A stretch of 64,000 bases of DNA from Pandoraea sp. ASV26 (GCF_016428915.1 NZ_JAELTP010000016.1:1-64000); one strand, 5' to 3'. Shown: positions 18,822 to 26,847, counted from the first letter of the stretch. The notes: a model not told the origin generated them from the letters alone. Translations and numbers: made by a program.

Positions 18822-19005
18822 CAAGCGGTGGTTTTCATGATGCTAGTGCCGTGCTCTGCCTTTCTCCCTGGTGCCCCCTCAACGCCAGCCCAACGTTCCG
18901 CGTCGCCGTTGCAAATCGCGCGATGCGACATCGGGTGATTTTGCCTCAGCATATGCAACAACTTGTTGAGAGCACGTGAGACTCAAGTCCTTCCTAAATG
19001 ACGAA

Positions 19006-20298
19006 ATGGAAAAAAAGTCCGGCGCGGTAAATGAAAATTTGTTAGATACACAACAACGAAACACATCGCCTAAAAGCGGTGAGAATTCTCACCGCTCCCA
19101 CTCGGTAACGTTGGGCGCGGCGATCACGAGCACCTCTAAGGCGATCGACCCACTTCGGCTCAAACCTTCATGGGCAAGCTCCCTCAAAGGACTTGATACG
19201 ACAGGGCTAAAGCCAGGATTCATGCAATCGATGGAAATATTTGACGCTTCGAGGTTAAATCTCGCTCGCATGCCCTCATTCGACGCTCTCGACAAACTCA
19301 GATTGTCCCAAACGTATGTGGATTCCCTGAAAATGATCGACACTACGATGCTTCAGGTCCCTTCCGCGCGCTTAGCTAAAGCATTGGAATCAATCAAGTT
19401 CGATTCAATGCTGACACGCTCATTGAAGGCAATTGAAGGCCTCGCGTCGATACCATCATTTGGAGGTCTCAAGTCGTATCAACTAGATCCGGTCTGGTCA
19501 CGATCCGTAAAGGCACTTGCCGCGTTGCAACTGGCACCATCACTATTGCCTCCGTCTATTTTGGATGGACTGCATTTGGGAAAGGTCCATGATCTTGTAG
19601 GCACCTGGCATGCGTCCAATCCGTTCGATGAGATCAAAGATGTGATGGATGCGTTAAGGTCAGGAGGGTTGGCAGATGCAGCGCTCAATCTTTCAGAACA
19701 CTCAACATTCCAAAATGAAGATATAGAGACGTCATTCAGAACCGGAAGATCTGTTTCAGAAAATGCCGAAACCGTCAGCATCTCGGACGTGCAAGCTATC
19801 GTCGACCGAGTTATCAACGAGGCTACGGATCAGTCGACCGCACGCCTCACGCCGCTAATTGTCGCGATTGCGAACGAAGTGTCGGCGATGAGAAATTCAC
19901 GCCTGAAAGAGATATTTTTGGCCGTGATCGTCCCGATCTTGATTACAGCCGTTTTCGCAATATTGAATCCTATTGCGGACTTCTACGTAAAGAGAGCGTT
20001 GGAAACGCCGAATTCGACGTCTCCCCGTGAAATTAAGAAGAGTATTCGGAAGCGGGCTCCCCTACACGTGGATAGCCGGGACGAACTAGAACCGTATCGA
20101 TTCGTATCGCATAGAGCCCTAAAGGTGCATACCCATGCCTCCAGCCAATCGCCGACTATCGGCTATCTTAATCTCGGGCAAGTGGTCATTCTTTTGGAGA
20201 AACGGAAAGCATGGTCGCTGGTGGCGTGGAGGAGCAATGAAGACTCACCTTCGTTCAGGGGGTGGGTATTCACCCGATACGTGAACAAGATTACCTAG
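19006..20298 (+). CDS. Repeat-TM-SH3b membrane protein of unknown function
   Basis: A 430-residue protein. Residues about 40-190 contain a degenerate repeat of roughly 16 residues with a pattern like L-x-P-S-x-x-x-S-L-K-x-(I/L)-D-T-T, seen as SWASSLKGLDTTG, TYVDSLKMIDTTM and MLTRSLKAIEGL. One strong transmembrane segment lies near residue 310 (IFLAVIVPILITAVFAILNPI). The last 65 residues form a bacterial SH3 domain (FVSHRALKVHTHASSQSPTIGYLN, RGWVFTRYV). GTG 18976 would add ten residues; no ribosome site is clear for either. It is low in GC, consistent with transfer. The arrangement suggests a membrane-anchored sensor or effector with a ligand-binding SH3b; this is inference. Confidence 0.65.
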   Translation: MEKKSGAVNENLLDTQQRNTSPKSGENSHRSHSVTLGAAITSTSKAIDPLRLKPSWASSLKGLDTTGLKPGFMQSMEIFDASRLNLARMPSFDALDKLRLSQTYVDSLKMIDTTMLQVPSARLAKALESIKFDSMLTRSLKAIEGLASIPSFGGLKSYQLDPVWSRSVKALAALQLAPSLLPPSILDGLHLGKVHDLVGTWHASNPFDEIKDVMDALRSGGLADAALNLSEHSTFQNEDIETSFRTGRSVSENAETVSISDVQAIVDRVINEATDQSTARLTPLIVAIANEVSAMRNSRLKEIFLAVIVPILITAVFAILNPIADFYVKRALETPNSTSPREIKKSIRKRAPLHVDSRDELEPYRFVSHRALKVHTHASSQSPTIGYLNLGQVVILLEKRKAWSLVAWRSNEDSPSFRGWVFTRYVNKIT

Positions 20299-20630
20299 TA
20301 TCGGCTGACCAAAGGCCAAGCGCGATTCCGCACAGTGGAAATCAACTTCGTTTCCACATTTCGCCTTCCACGGACTTCCCAGATGCTGACGCTCAACTCC
20401 CTTACCTAACAGGACCGGATTTGCGACGCACCACTTCTCTCCGCGCCCAGATTCCACACAAACGCATTTAACGTATATGCTGCGATGTAAAAGCCGTAGC
20501 GCTCGTAGGGAAACTCTGAAGCTTGAGTTGGTGCGCGAGGCGAGTGCGAGCAGCCTCTGCCCCGATAAACGCGAAAAGGAAGCAACACAGGGAGATGCTC
20601 CGAAAGAACCTTATGTTCCGAGAGCGCCCA
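20299..20630. other. Intergenic region before the small RNA
   Basis: About 330 bases between the SH3b gene stop and the terminator of the minus-strand RNA. Several overlapping frames cross it on both strands, but none has a ribosome site or plausible composition. Confidence 0.4.
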
Positions 20631-20661
20631 AAAAGAAAAGGCCCCGCACTTGCGGGGCCTT
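20631..20661 (-). terminator. Rho-independent terminator of the small RNA
   Basis: A 10-bp perfect stem at 20638-20647 / 20652-20661 with a 4-base loop. Read on the minus strand, it is followed by TTTTCTTTTT. Confidence 0.8.
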
Positions 20662-20765
20662 AAATAAACGGGGGCTTGAGCCATTCGGAATTCGCGGCTT
20701 ACGCCGTTGCATCGTCTCGGGTCGCGCCCCACCTAGCCTGTTGGTCAACCAATTGAACTGACCGT
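20632..20765 (-). ncRNA. Candidate small RNA divergent to the HEPN gene
   Basis: A complete transcription unit with no credible ORF. A minus-strand promoter has -35 TTGACT (20800-20795), a 17-base spacer and -10 TATTAT (20777-20772). The start would be near 20765. The transcript would be about 130 nt. It can form GGTCA/TGACC near its 5' end and a CGGC-GTAA-GCCG hairpin with a GNRA loop in the middle, and it ends in a 10-bp GC-rich terminator hairpin with a U-rich tract. The promoter overlaps the first codons of the HEPN gene on the other strand, so the two transcripts are mutually linked. Confidence 0.6.
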
Positions 20766-20771
20766 ACATGC

Positions 20772-20800
20772 ATAATATATCACATGCTATCAACAGTCAA
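20772..20800 (-). promoter_or_regulatory. Sigma-70 promoter of the small RNA
   Basis: TTGACT and TATTAT on the minus strand with the optimal 17-base spacing, both one base from consensus. It lies over the annotated 5' end of the HEPN gene. Confidence 0.7.
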
Positions 20801-22349
20801 TCCAACAGAGAATGCCGCCGCCATTAGGCTTCTTGAGTTTCTTTCCGACCGACGGCCGTGGCATCGCTCCCTTTGGGGGATCGGAGCCATTCTTGCGATG
20901 GAGGAGCTTCATGAAGCCTGCGTAGCCATGAGGCATGGCCATCTTAGCGAAGGTGCCATCAAGCGGATGGCGTCGTCACTCCAGAAGCGCATCGGTGTAC
21001 ATCCTGCATTCACAGACAACGAGCGCCAGTTTCTTCGACAGCAGTTGAGTCAAGTACCCCGCGCAGATGGTGCTGCTCACTATGGAATACGTGAGCTGTC
21101 TGCCCGGGTGTCTCCGAACTACTTGAGTCGCTGGGGAGATGCCGTCGCTAAAAGTAGATTCACTGTGGAGACGTTCGCGCGGAGCGTGGCTGCGCACATT
21201 CTTGATGCAGGCTTCGCCGGACAATACATGCACAGCGTCATTAAGAGCTATTTGGATGCTCCCGAGCCGATCACGCTTGAGGATCTGTGCAAAAGTCTGC
21301 AAACAGAATTGGCAGCAAATCCGATTCGCGAGTTTGAAGTAATGCTCGCGTTTACTGCCGCACCGACCACAGGCAATGGTGTCCCAGAGGTCTGGCTGAA
21401 AGGACCGGAAGTTACTGCATGGCTTCGCGAGAACGGCTTCGAAACGTCAGGCATCAGAGCTCAATTCGGGATGCGGTTACGCGTGCAAGCCCGCGACAGG
21501 ATTGGCGCGGCCCAAGCTGCCCGCACCGAGGCTGACCGATATGCTGCGCGCGCATTACTTGCTTCAGGAAATCCCCTGAGCTATGCGCCATGGCTGTGGG
21601 TTAAGGGAAGCCCCGAACCCGCATCGATGAACGAGGATTCGCGCGGAGTTGGCGTCAAAGAACTGCTCCATGAAGAACGTGTTTTCACACCAAGTTCAAG
21701 CCCTAGTGTCGACGCCGCACTAGAACTCTTGTCGCACTTGGAAAACAGCTCCCCTCCCGCCGCAGTCGCCGGAGGATGGGGTGCCATCGAAGGATTGCTT
21801 TCAGATCCGAGTGACCGCTCAAGTGCCGCCGACAATTTGGCCACATTGGTGGCGTGCTCCTTCCCTAGAGCCGAACTCACGACTCTGTCGTACAAGGCGC
21901 AACGCGAATTTCCCGATCAATTTGATACTCTGCGAGACGCGCTCACCAACCGAGAGCGGTCACGCATAGTGGCTCGGAAGATTATTGACAACTCAATGCC
22001 CCAACTGCGCGGAATCACAGACCAAGCGGCGGTCGCGCGAGTTAGAAAGTTGTTAGCGAATCCACACCCGGAGCTTCATACGATTCGCGACTCAATCGGA
22101 GAGTCACTTCACCGCCTATATCGGCAGCGAAATCTCATTCTGCACGGTGCCAGACTGGACAGTGTGGCGTTGGCCGCAAGCTTGAGAACCGTAGCTAAGC
22201 TTGTAGGGGCAGGTATGGATCGCATTACCCATGGGCATTATGCACAAAACATCAAACCTATGGAGTTAGTGGCAAAAGCCAATCTCGCTCTCGCGACAGT
22301 AAGCAGAGAGCATCCGATGGGTTGCGTCGACCTGCTCGAAATGAACTGA
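20784..22349 (+). CDS. HEPN-domain protein, candidate abortive-infection RNase
   Basis: A 521-residue soluble protein. The C-terminal 120 residues resemble an ApeA-like HEPN domain: SIGESLHRLYRQRNLILHG contains the Rx4H catalytic motif (Arg449, Asn450, His454) that defines HEPN ribonucleases. The N-terminal 400 residues are alpha-helical and unassigned, with WHRSLWGIGAILAMEEL near the start and a Ser/Pro-rich linker around residue 300. ATG 20784 has no ribosome site and lies within the promoter of a divergent small RNA, so the true start may be further in. HEPN enzymes cleave tRNA or mRNA in many defence and toxin-antitoxin systems; that this one does so is inference. Confidence 0.7.
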   Translation: MLSTVNPTENAAAIRLLEFLSDRRPWHRSLWGIGAILAMEELHEACVAMRHGHLSEGAIKRMASSLQKRIGVHPAFTDNERQFLRQQLSQVPRADGAAHYGIRELSARVSPNYLSRWGDAVAKSRFTVETFARSVAAHILDAGFAGQYMHSVIKSYLDAPEPITLEDLCKSLQTELAANPIREFEVMLAFTAAPTTGNGVPEVWLKGPEVTAWLRENGFETSGIRAQFGMRLRVQARDRIGAAQAARTEADRYAARALLASGNPLSYAPWLWVKGSPEPASMNEDSRGVGVKELLHEERVFTPSSSPSVDAALELLSHLENSSPPAAVAGGWGAIEGLLSDPSDRSSAADNLATLVACSFPRAELTTLSYKAQREFPDQFDTLRDALTNRERSRIVARKIIDNSMPQLRGITDQAAVARVRKLLANPHPELHTIRDSIGESLHRLYRQRNLILHGARLDSVALAASLRTVAKLVGAGMDRITHGHYAQNIKPMELVAKANLALATVSREHPMGCVDLLEMN

Positions 22350-22801
22350 GCGGCGTTTGACGCACTGTCGTCGCGCCGCACCGATACCGCCCCGAATGCC
22401 GGCATTGCCAATGCCAACGAGCCTGGTCACTGCGAGGCCTAGGAATGATCCCTAAGAGATCATGGGGGACGTCCGAATCTCGCGCCAAATCGTAGAATCC
22501 CGGCCTCCATGGCTTGAAACGCACATGACGCGCCAATAGACTGTCTATCGTCACGTCCCAAAACGTGACCGGGTTTAGCAGCCCGAAGATGAGTTTATGG
22601 GCACACGGCCGCATGCTTCTGCGGTCTTAGTGTGCGATGTCCTTCGTGCATCCATCAATGGGTGGGCTTGGATTGGGACGCCTTCGGGCGTGCCGCTGAA
22701 CCATACTCGTCGCGGTCTGCTAACCCAGTTCAATGCCCACCCACCCCTGCGGCCTGCTGCGGGTGGCGGGAATCTCAAATGGTTAGCACGAGGAACCCTG
22801 C
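22350..22801. other. Intergenic region carrying the C4-like RNA
   Basis: About 450 bases between the HEPN gene and the first small phage gene. The left half shows nothing recognisable; the right half holds the structured RNA listed separately. Confidence 0.5.
22610..22750 (+). ncRNA. C4-like antisense RNA of prophage type
   Basis: The structured region contains a 9-bp perfect closing stem, TGGGTGGGC (22659-22667) with GCCCACCCA (22735-22743). Inside are a UUCG-capped hairpin ACGCC-TTCG-GGCGT (22678-22691) and the single-stranded word CTGCTAACCCAG. This combination (G-rich closing helix, tetraloop hairpin, CTGCTAACC near the 3' side) is what I know of the C4 antisense RNA of P1-like and many proteobacterial prophages, which silences an adjacent phage gene. 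It is followed by a small phage gene at 22802. The exact ends are uncertain, and a covariance search would settle identity. Confidence 0.6.
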
Positions 22802-23047
22802 ATGACTTGGCCCCAACGCATCAACACTCCCTCCCGCGACACATTAGACCGCCTTAACGAATTGTCTGAACGGCTCGTCGCACTCTCGATGGTCGGAGCA
22901 AATCAGCGATTCAACATGATTCCCGACAACTTCAACGAGGCCTATTTCGATCAGATGTGTGACATCTCGACCGAGGTATACGACCTATGTCATAAGCTTG
23001 ACGAGGATGTGAATTACTTGTTGTCGCAAAAAGCTGTAACGACGTAA
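22802..23047 (+). CDS. Small phage protein of unknown function
   Basis: An 81-residue acidic protein beginning at ATG 22802 behind GAGGAA. It is helical (DTLDRLNELSERLVALSMVGANQRFN; DEDVNYLLSQKA) and may form a short coiled coil. It lies just downstream of the C4-like RNA and convergent to the repressor. The position suggests an early or antirepressor-type function, the usual target of C4 control, but no motif shows it. Confidence 0.6.
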   Translation: MTWPQRINTPSRDTLDRLNELSERLVALSMVGANQRFNMIPDNFNEAYFDQMCDISTEVYDLCHKLDEDVNYLLSQKAVTT

Positions 23048-23133
23048 GCTCCCACTCACCCAATTGGCCCCCCGCACGCCAAATCCCTCGCAAGCACTCA
23101 GAATAGCCGTCAGCCTGCTCCCCTTCGCCGCCG

Positions 23134-23430
23134 TCACTTTAATCGAAGCTCCGGCGAACTCCGCAACGTCTTCCGATCACGCTCCACGCGTTCCAACACC
23201 GGCGACGAATGTCCGTGATCTTCGTCCGTCATCCCCGTCCCTAACCAATACGCGTACTTAGGCCAGAGCTTGCAGAGCGCAAGAATCGCTTCCTCCGTTG
23301 CGCGCTGACGCCCCTCGTAGATGCTTCGCCAAGTCTGCGCTCGCACCCCGCTCATTTCTTCCAAAGCCTTGAATCTGCGATGGGTCGGGACGACCGCATC
23401 GATGATCTCCATGATTCTTTCGCGCATGTC
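23134..23430 (-). CDS. Phage regulator / repressor-like DNA-binding protein
   Basis: A 98-residue protein transcribed opposite to the phage genes. MEEMSGVRAQTWRSIYEGRQRATEEAI has a helix-turn-helix look (ALEEMSG-VRAQTWRSIYEGR), followed by LCKLWPKYAYWLGTG, a pattern common in short phage regulators. The C-terminal third is charged. It faces the single-stranded-DNA-binding gene across about 95 bases containing a perfect 7-bp palindrome, the expected place for a repressor operator. ATG 23430 follows GGAA; the frame is open six codons further. Confidence 0.65.
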   Translation of the reverse strand, partial: DMRERIMEIIDAVVPTHRRFKALEEMSGVRAQTWRSIYEGRQRATEEAILALCKLWPKYAYWLGTGMTDEDHGHSSPVLERVERDRKTLRSSPELRLK

Positions 23431-23469
23431 GGAACATTCCCAAACCACGAGGCCGGGATCCCCAATATC

Positions 23470-23490
23470 ATTCGTACAGGTTTTACGAAT
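23470..23490. promoter_or_regulatory. Operator-like palindrome between repressor and phage operon
   Basis: ATTCGTA (23470-23476), seven bases, TACGAAT (23484-23490): a perfect dyad in the divergent promoter region. A further TTACGA half-site lies at 23502-23507. A GGAA-N2-TTCC dyad also lies next to the repressor start. Confidence 0.6.
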
Positions 23491-23524
23491 CGGAAAATTT
23501 CTTACGACGGAATGGAGGATTCAC

Positions 23525-23830
23525 ATGACCAGCAAGCAAAAGCTCACGATCGTAAATGTCATCCGCCGTGAGGGCGTCTCTTCCAAGACGGGGCGCCCAT
23601 ACGACATGCGGACTGCACAGTGCATCCTCTGGCAAACAACCAGCGAAGGCGAGGACACCGTTGTAGGCACGGTCACACTCCCCAACTCGCTGAAAGACAC
23701 CGAAAAAGGTGACTACATCGCCGAGTTCGCAATGTCGCAATCGATGGACGGCTCGCTTGTCCCTCGAATTGTATCGCTCCTACCTTTCGCCGCTTCTGCC
23801 AAAGCGGTCGCGCCTAAAGCGTCCCAGTGA
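23525..23830 (+). CDS. Inovirus single-stranded-DNA-binding protein (pV-like)
   Basis: A 101-residue beta-rich protein (KLTIVNVIRREGVSSKTGRPYDMRTAQCILW; GTVTLPNSLKDTEKGDYIAEF) in the position of the helix-destabilising protein of filamentous phages, first gene of the rightward operon. In the phage cycle it coats the single-stranded genome before assembly and is later exchanged for coat protein at the membrane. GGAGG is seven bases before ATG 23525. The tail is Ala/Lys-rich. Assignment rests on size, context and beta pattern. Confidence 0.65.
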   Translation: MTSKQKLTIVNVIRREGVSSKTGRPYDMRTAQCILWQTTSEGEDTVVGTVTLPNSLKDTEKGDYIAEFAMSQSMDGSLVPRIVSLLPFAASAKAVAPKASQ

Positions 23831-23943
23831 CGTCCTGCGCGTCATCAACCGCTCAGTTCTCGTAGTCCTTCACAACGGAATCCGGCCCCCCGCCAGCTTT
23901 TTCACTTCGTCGCTTTCTCACAGCGACGCACATGGGGGTTGTA

Positions 23944-24144
23944 ATGATTCGACCAATCTTGTCGCTGCATTCCCGCCGCAGTCTCACCGACACATCAGAC
24001 GCGACGACCATCCACAAGAAGGCAGTTCACCTCCCGTCTCGTAAGCGCGTATACGCGATCCATCTCGCCAGCACTCCATTTGCCTGCAACGTTCACGTCA
24101 CCTATCGGAAATCAGTCCGGCCTCGCGTCGACGAAGTACGTTGA
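23944..24144 (+). CDS. Possible small phage protein
   Basis: A 66-residue basic frame starting at ATG 23944 with GGGGG six bases upstream, between the ssDNA-binding gene and the next phage gene. It reads MIRPILSLHSRRSL and ends in RPRVDEVR. No domain is seen. The ribosome site and operon position favour translation; the composition is not decisive. Confidence 0.4.
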   Translation: MIRPILSLHSRRSLTDTSDATTIHKKAVHLPSRKRVYAIHLASTPFACNVHVTYRKSVRPRVDEVR

Positions 24145-24155
24145 TGGGAGCGACC

Positions 24156-24431
24156 ATGAAAGACGTAAAGCGCTGCGGCCAATCCTCACTCGACGTGTTT
24201 TACATCGTCGAATCCTCTGAGCCCGAGTTTGACGGGGACACGGGAGCAAGTGTCTTCGGAGCCTATTCTCGAGAAGGACTACGCAAATATGTTGACGCGA
24301 GTGCGCCGATCATCGCGATCACCAAGGATCTGGACGCGTTAGTGAAAGCCATCGTCGAGATCCGGGCAGCAGGTATTCACTGGCGCGACACCCGCCTTAC
24401 CGCTCATGACGTTCTCTGCGGGGAATCATGA
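24156..24431 (+). CDS. Small inovirus protein of unknown function
   Basis: A 91-residue soluble protein with GGGAG upstream of ATG 24156. It contains SLDVFYIVESSEPEFDGDTGASVFGAYS and ALVKAIVEIRAAGIHWRDTRL. It belongs to the phage operon: its stop overlaps the next start (ATGA-type at 24428). No family is recognised. Confidence 0.65.
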   Translation: MKDVKRCGQSSLDVFYIVESSEPEFDGDTGASVFGAYSREGLRKYVDASAPIIAITKDLDALVKAIVEIRAAGIHWRDTRLTAHDVLCGES

Positions 24432-24709
24432 TGCCGGTCGGCTCGGTGAGAAGCGTCCTGATTTGCCGCCCACAAATTCCTCACGAACTCGTTTCCGAAC
24501 TCGACTCTCAACTGTGCCCTAGCTCTGGCAGCACACGTCTCAAATTGGGGACGACACAGGCCTACTTAGTTGCTGCCAACGAACCTCCGCCACCACACGA
24601 CTACGTTCAGTCGGGCGCTTTCTGGACATTGGCACTCACAACCGTCGTCGGTCTTTGGTTCGTGAGTGCCCATGTGGGCGCAATCCTCGGCTTCGTCCGC
24701 CGAGGTTGA
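24428..24709 (+). CDS. Small inovirus membrane protein
   Basis: A 93-residue protein with one C-terminal transmembrane segment (FWTLALTTVVGLWFVSAHVGAILGFV, residues about 65-90) ending in a basic RRG. It overlaps the upstream gene and precedes the coat protein by 48 bases. A single-span membrane protein at this location would suit a minor virion or assembly protein; no closer identity can be given. Confidence 0.6.
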   Translation: MMPVGSVRSVLICRPQIPHELVSELDSQLCPSSGSTRLKLGTTQAYLVAANEPPPPHDYVQSGAFWTLALTTVVGLWFVSAHVGAILGFVRRG

Positions 24710-24756
24710 GCCAGCGCGCCGGGCGCATCCCGGCATCTCAATCGGAGTCAGTAACC

Positions 24757-24999
24757 ATGAAAGAAGCACTTCAACACCTTCGCTCGATTGTCACGCGAGC
24801 GAGCCTCGGCATGACATTGGGTACGGCGTCGTGCCTGGCCAAAGCAGAGGCCAGCTCCGGCCCTGATTTTTCGTCGCTGACCTCGGGCATCAACATGGGC
24901 TCGACCGTCACCGCAATCCTTGCTGTCGCCCTGTCGCTGGTCACCGTGTACGCCACCTTACGCGGCGCCAGGATCGTGCTCGGCGTTATCAAAGGCTAA
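24757..24999 (+). CDS. Inovirus major coat protein (pVIII-like)
   Basis: An 80-residue pre-coat protein. The leader (residues 1-32, cleavage after CLAKA or KAEA) is followed by a mature product of about 48 residues: an acidic, Ser-rich N-terminus (SSGPDFSSLTSG), a hydrophobic helix (TVTAILAVALSLVTVYATL) and a basic C-terminus (RGARIVLGVIKG). This is the plan of M13 pVIII, in which the basic end faces the DNA. GGAG lies upstream of ATG 24757. Confidence 0.85.
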   Translation: MKEALQHLRSIVTRASLGMTLGTASCLAKAEASSGPDFSSLTSGINMGSTVTAILAVALSLVTVYATLRGARIVLGVIKG

Positions 25000-25086
25000 T
25001 CGTTAAGCATGCCCGAGCGCTCCATCGCGCGTGTCGAGCGCTCGGCCACATAGCACGGTGCACCGCATAACTCGCTGGAGAACACC

Positions 25087-25173
25087 ATGCCGACGCAAGA
25101 ACTTTGGGATCTCTCTTTCTTCGCCTGGGGAGTCGTATGCGGATGGGCGGTAGTCCAAGGTCTGCGGGGGTAA
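25087..25173 (+). CDS. 28-residue minor coat protein candidate (pVII/pIX-like)
   Basis: A very short gene between the major coat and pIII-like genes. ATG 25087 is preceded by TGGAG, and the stop TAA lies at 25171, two bases before the next ATG. The product is a single hydrophobic span (LWDLSFFAWGVVCGWAVVQGLRG). Length, span and place match pVII and pIX of M13 (about 32-33 residues), which cap one virion end and carry the packaging signal. Confidence 0.6.
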   Translation: MPTQELWDLSFFAWGVVCGWAVVQGLRG

Positions 25174-25175
25174 CG

Positions 25176-26840
25176 ATGAAGCGAACGATGGTGGCCTTAG
25201 CGCTACTCGCCCTCCTCGCACAACAGCCGGCAATACCGCAAGCGCTTCCCGTCGCGAACTTCGCCATGAATCGCGCCATCGCTGGCGTCATCACACGCAT
25301 TGCGGCGTCCCGAGGTTTCGCGGCCAACGACGCTCGCGTTATCGCAACGCTAGAAGCGATCTCGTCATCGAGCACAGCGCTGAACGTCGTCTCAACGGGC
25401 GCAGGCATTGGCCTATCCCTCGCTGGCGCCCCCGTCTGGCTGACGATCCTCGCGGGGCTCGGTATTGTTGGCGCAGGTAGCCAATTGATCGCAACGTTGG
25501 GCGACGCTGAGGTCGCTATCGGGCAGACGTATGACGGTTCCGTTGCGCTCCTGAGCAAGCTTCCTCGAAAGGAACCCGTCACCTTACCGTCCTACCCCGA
25601 CTTCACGACTTCACCCGCTGACGAGCCGCTCTTCGAAATGCTCAGACGCCTCGGCGCGCACGTCTATCGAACCGAAGGGTGCTCACCCACGCATACCCGA
25701 GTCGCATGTCACGAATTTCCGCTATTGCCGCAAGAGTCCACCGGCATCGCCCTGTCCTATCCGGAATATGGGATTCGTATCCCCTTTACGTCGATTTCTG
25801 AGTTGGAGGCACTGCGCACACGTTGGTTGTTCCAGCCAGGCGATAAAGATCCGCAACTGAAAATCATCGAGACGTTCGATCACTACGGCGAGTTCGCAGG
25901 CTTTGCTGAGCGCATGTGGACAAACAAACACCGGACCTGCTACGCCGACGCCCCGCCGTTTTGTCCCGCGCCGCATGAATGGGTAACGCTCGAACTGAAC
26001 CCCGCTGTGTTCGACATCACCCGCGACGCCTTCTACGGGCTCAACCGGATGACCACGGAATCGATCTACCCCGATCTGGATGCTGCGCGCGCCGACATGA
26101 ATCGCGAACTACTGAGAATGCCGATAAGCCCCAGCACGCTCGCCGACATCGTCGATGAATCGTGGCGGCAGGCGGCAGAAGCACCCGACTATGCGGGGCT
26201 CCCCTATCGCGACTCGGAGCCCGTCACCGAAGAGGACGTGGTGATATGGGTCAAAGAGAATCCCAAGGAAGTACCGCACATCGGTGACGTGTTCGAGCCC
26301 GCCAATCCGCCGGACATCAAGACGGTGCCGATCTCCCCTCGCATCCGCCCTCGCGAAGACCCGAGTCCGCAGGTCGATCCCGAAACAGATCCCCGCGTCA
26401 CACCAAAACCCGATCCGGAAATAGATCCGAACACCGCACGCGATCCCGACGAAGAGGGCGAGCCCGGCTCCGACCGCAACAAGAACACCGAGGGCGTCCA
26501 GAACGTGAATGTCGTCAACCGCCCGACTGTCGATATCGGCAACCGGGTCAAGGTCGATATGGATCTAGGTGGCGCCCCCGAAGTGGATAAGCCCGAATTG
26601 GAAGAAACGCCCACCGCGAAGATGATCATCGATCCGATCTTGGGACTGACGTCCGACTTCACCGCCTGGACGATGCCCTCGCATGGCGCTTCCTGCCCAC
26701 GCACAACGCTACAGGTCTTCGATCACGCCATTCCCATCGACGCCCACTGCGAGATTGCCGAGCGCATTGGGCCACAGCTTCGCCAGGTGATGATCGCCGC
26801 CTTCGCCGTCATGGCGCTTCTGATCGTTCTTTCTGCCTGA
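25176..26840 (+). CDS. Inovirus pIII-like attachment protein (TspB-related type)
   Basis: A 554-residue exported virion protein. It has a signal peptide (KRTMVALALLALLAQQPAIPQA), a large N-terminal region with paired cysteines, and a flexible Pro/Asp-rich linker at about residues 388-440 in which Asp-Pro recurs every few residues. It ends in one transmembrane segment (VMIAAFAVMALLIVLSA). Filamentous-phage receptor-binding proteins share this plan, and the Neisseria TspB-type proteins of inoviruses resemble it. It would bind the host pilus or other receptor. It starts two bases after the 28-residue coat gene. Confidence 0.75.
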   Translation: MKRTMVALALLALLAQQPAIPQALPVANFAMNRAIAGVITRIAASRGFAANDARVIATLEAISSSSTALNVVSTGAGIGLSLAGAPVWLTILAGLGIVGAGSQLIATLGDAEVAIGQTYDGSVALLSKLPRKEPVTLPSYPDFTTSPADEPLFEMLRRLGAHVYRTEGCSPTHTRVACHEFPLLPQESTGIALSYPEYGIRIPFTSISELEALRTRWLFQPGDKDPQLKIIETFDHYGEFAGFAERMWTNKHRTCYADAPPFCPAPHEWVTLELNPAVFDITRDAFYGLNRMTTESIYPDLDAARADMNRELLRMPISPSTLADIVDESWRQAAEAPDYAGLPYRDSEPVTEEDVVIWVKENPKEVPHIGDVFEPANPPDIKTVPISPRIRPREDPSPQVDPETDPRVTPKPDPEIDPNTARDPDEEGEPGSDRNKNTEGVQNVNVVNRPTVDIGNRVKVDMDLGGAPEVDKPELEETPTAKMIIDPILGLTSDFTAWTMPSHGASCPRTTLQVFDHAIPIDAHCEIAERIGPQLRQVMIAAFAVMALLIVLSA

Positions 26841-26847
26841 GGCCCCT

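Noticed and set aside
20611-20793. 60-codon minus-strand frame inside the small-RNA region
   Set aside because: Starts upstream of the predicted transcript start, within the promoter, and runs through the terminator hairpin; not a protein gene.
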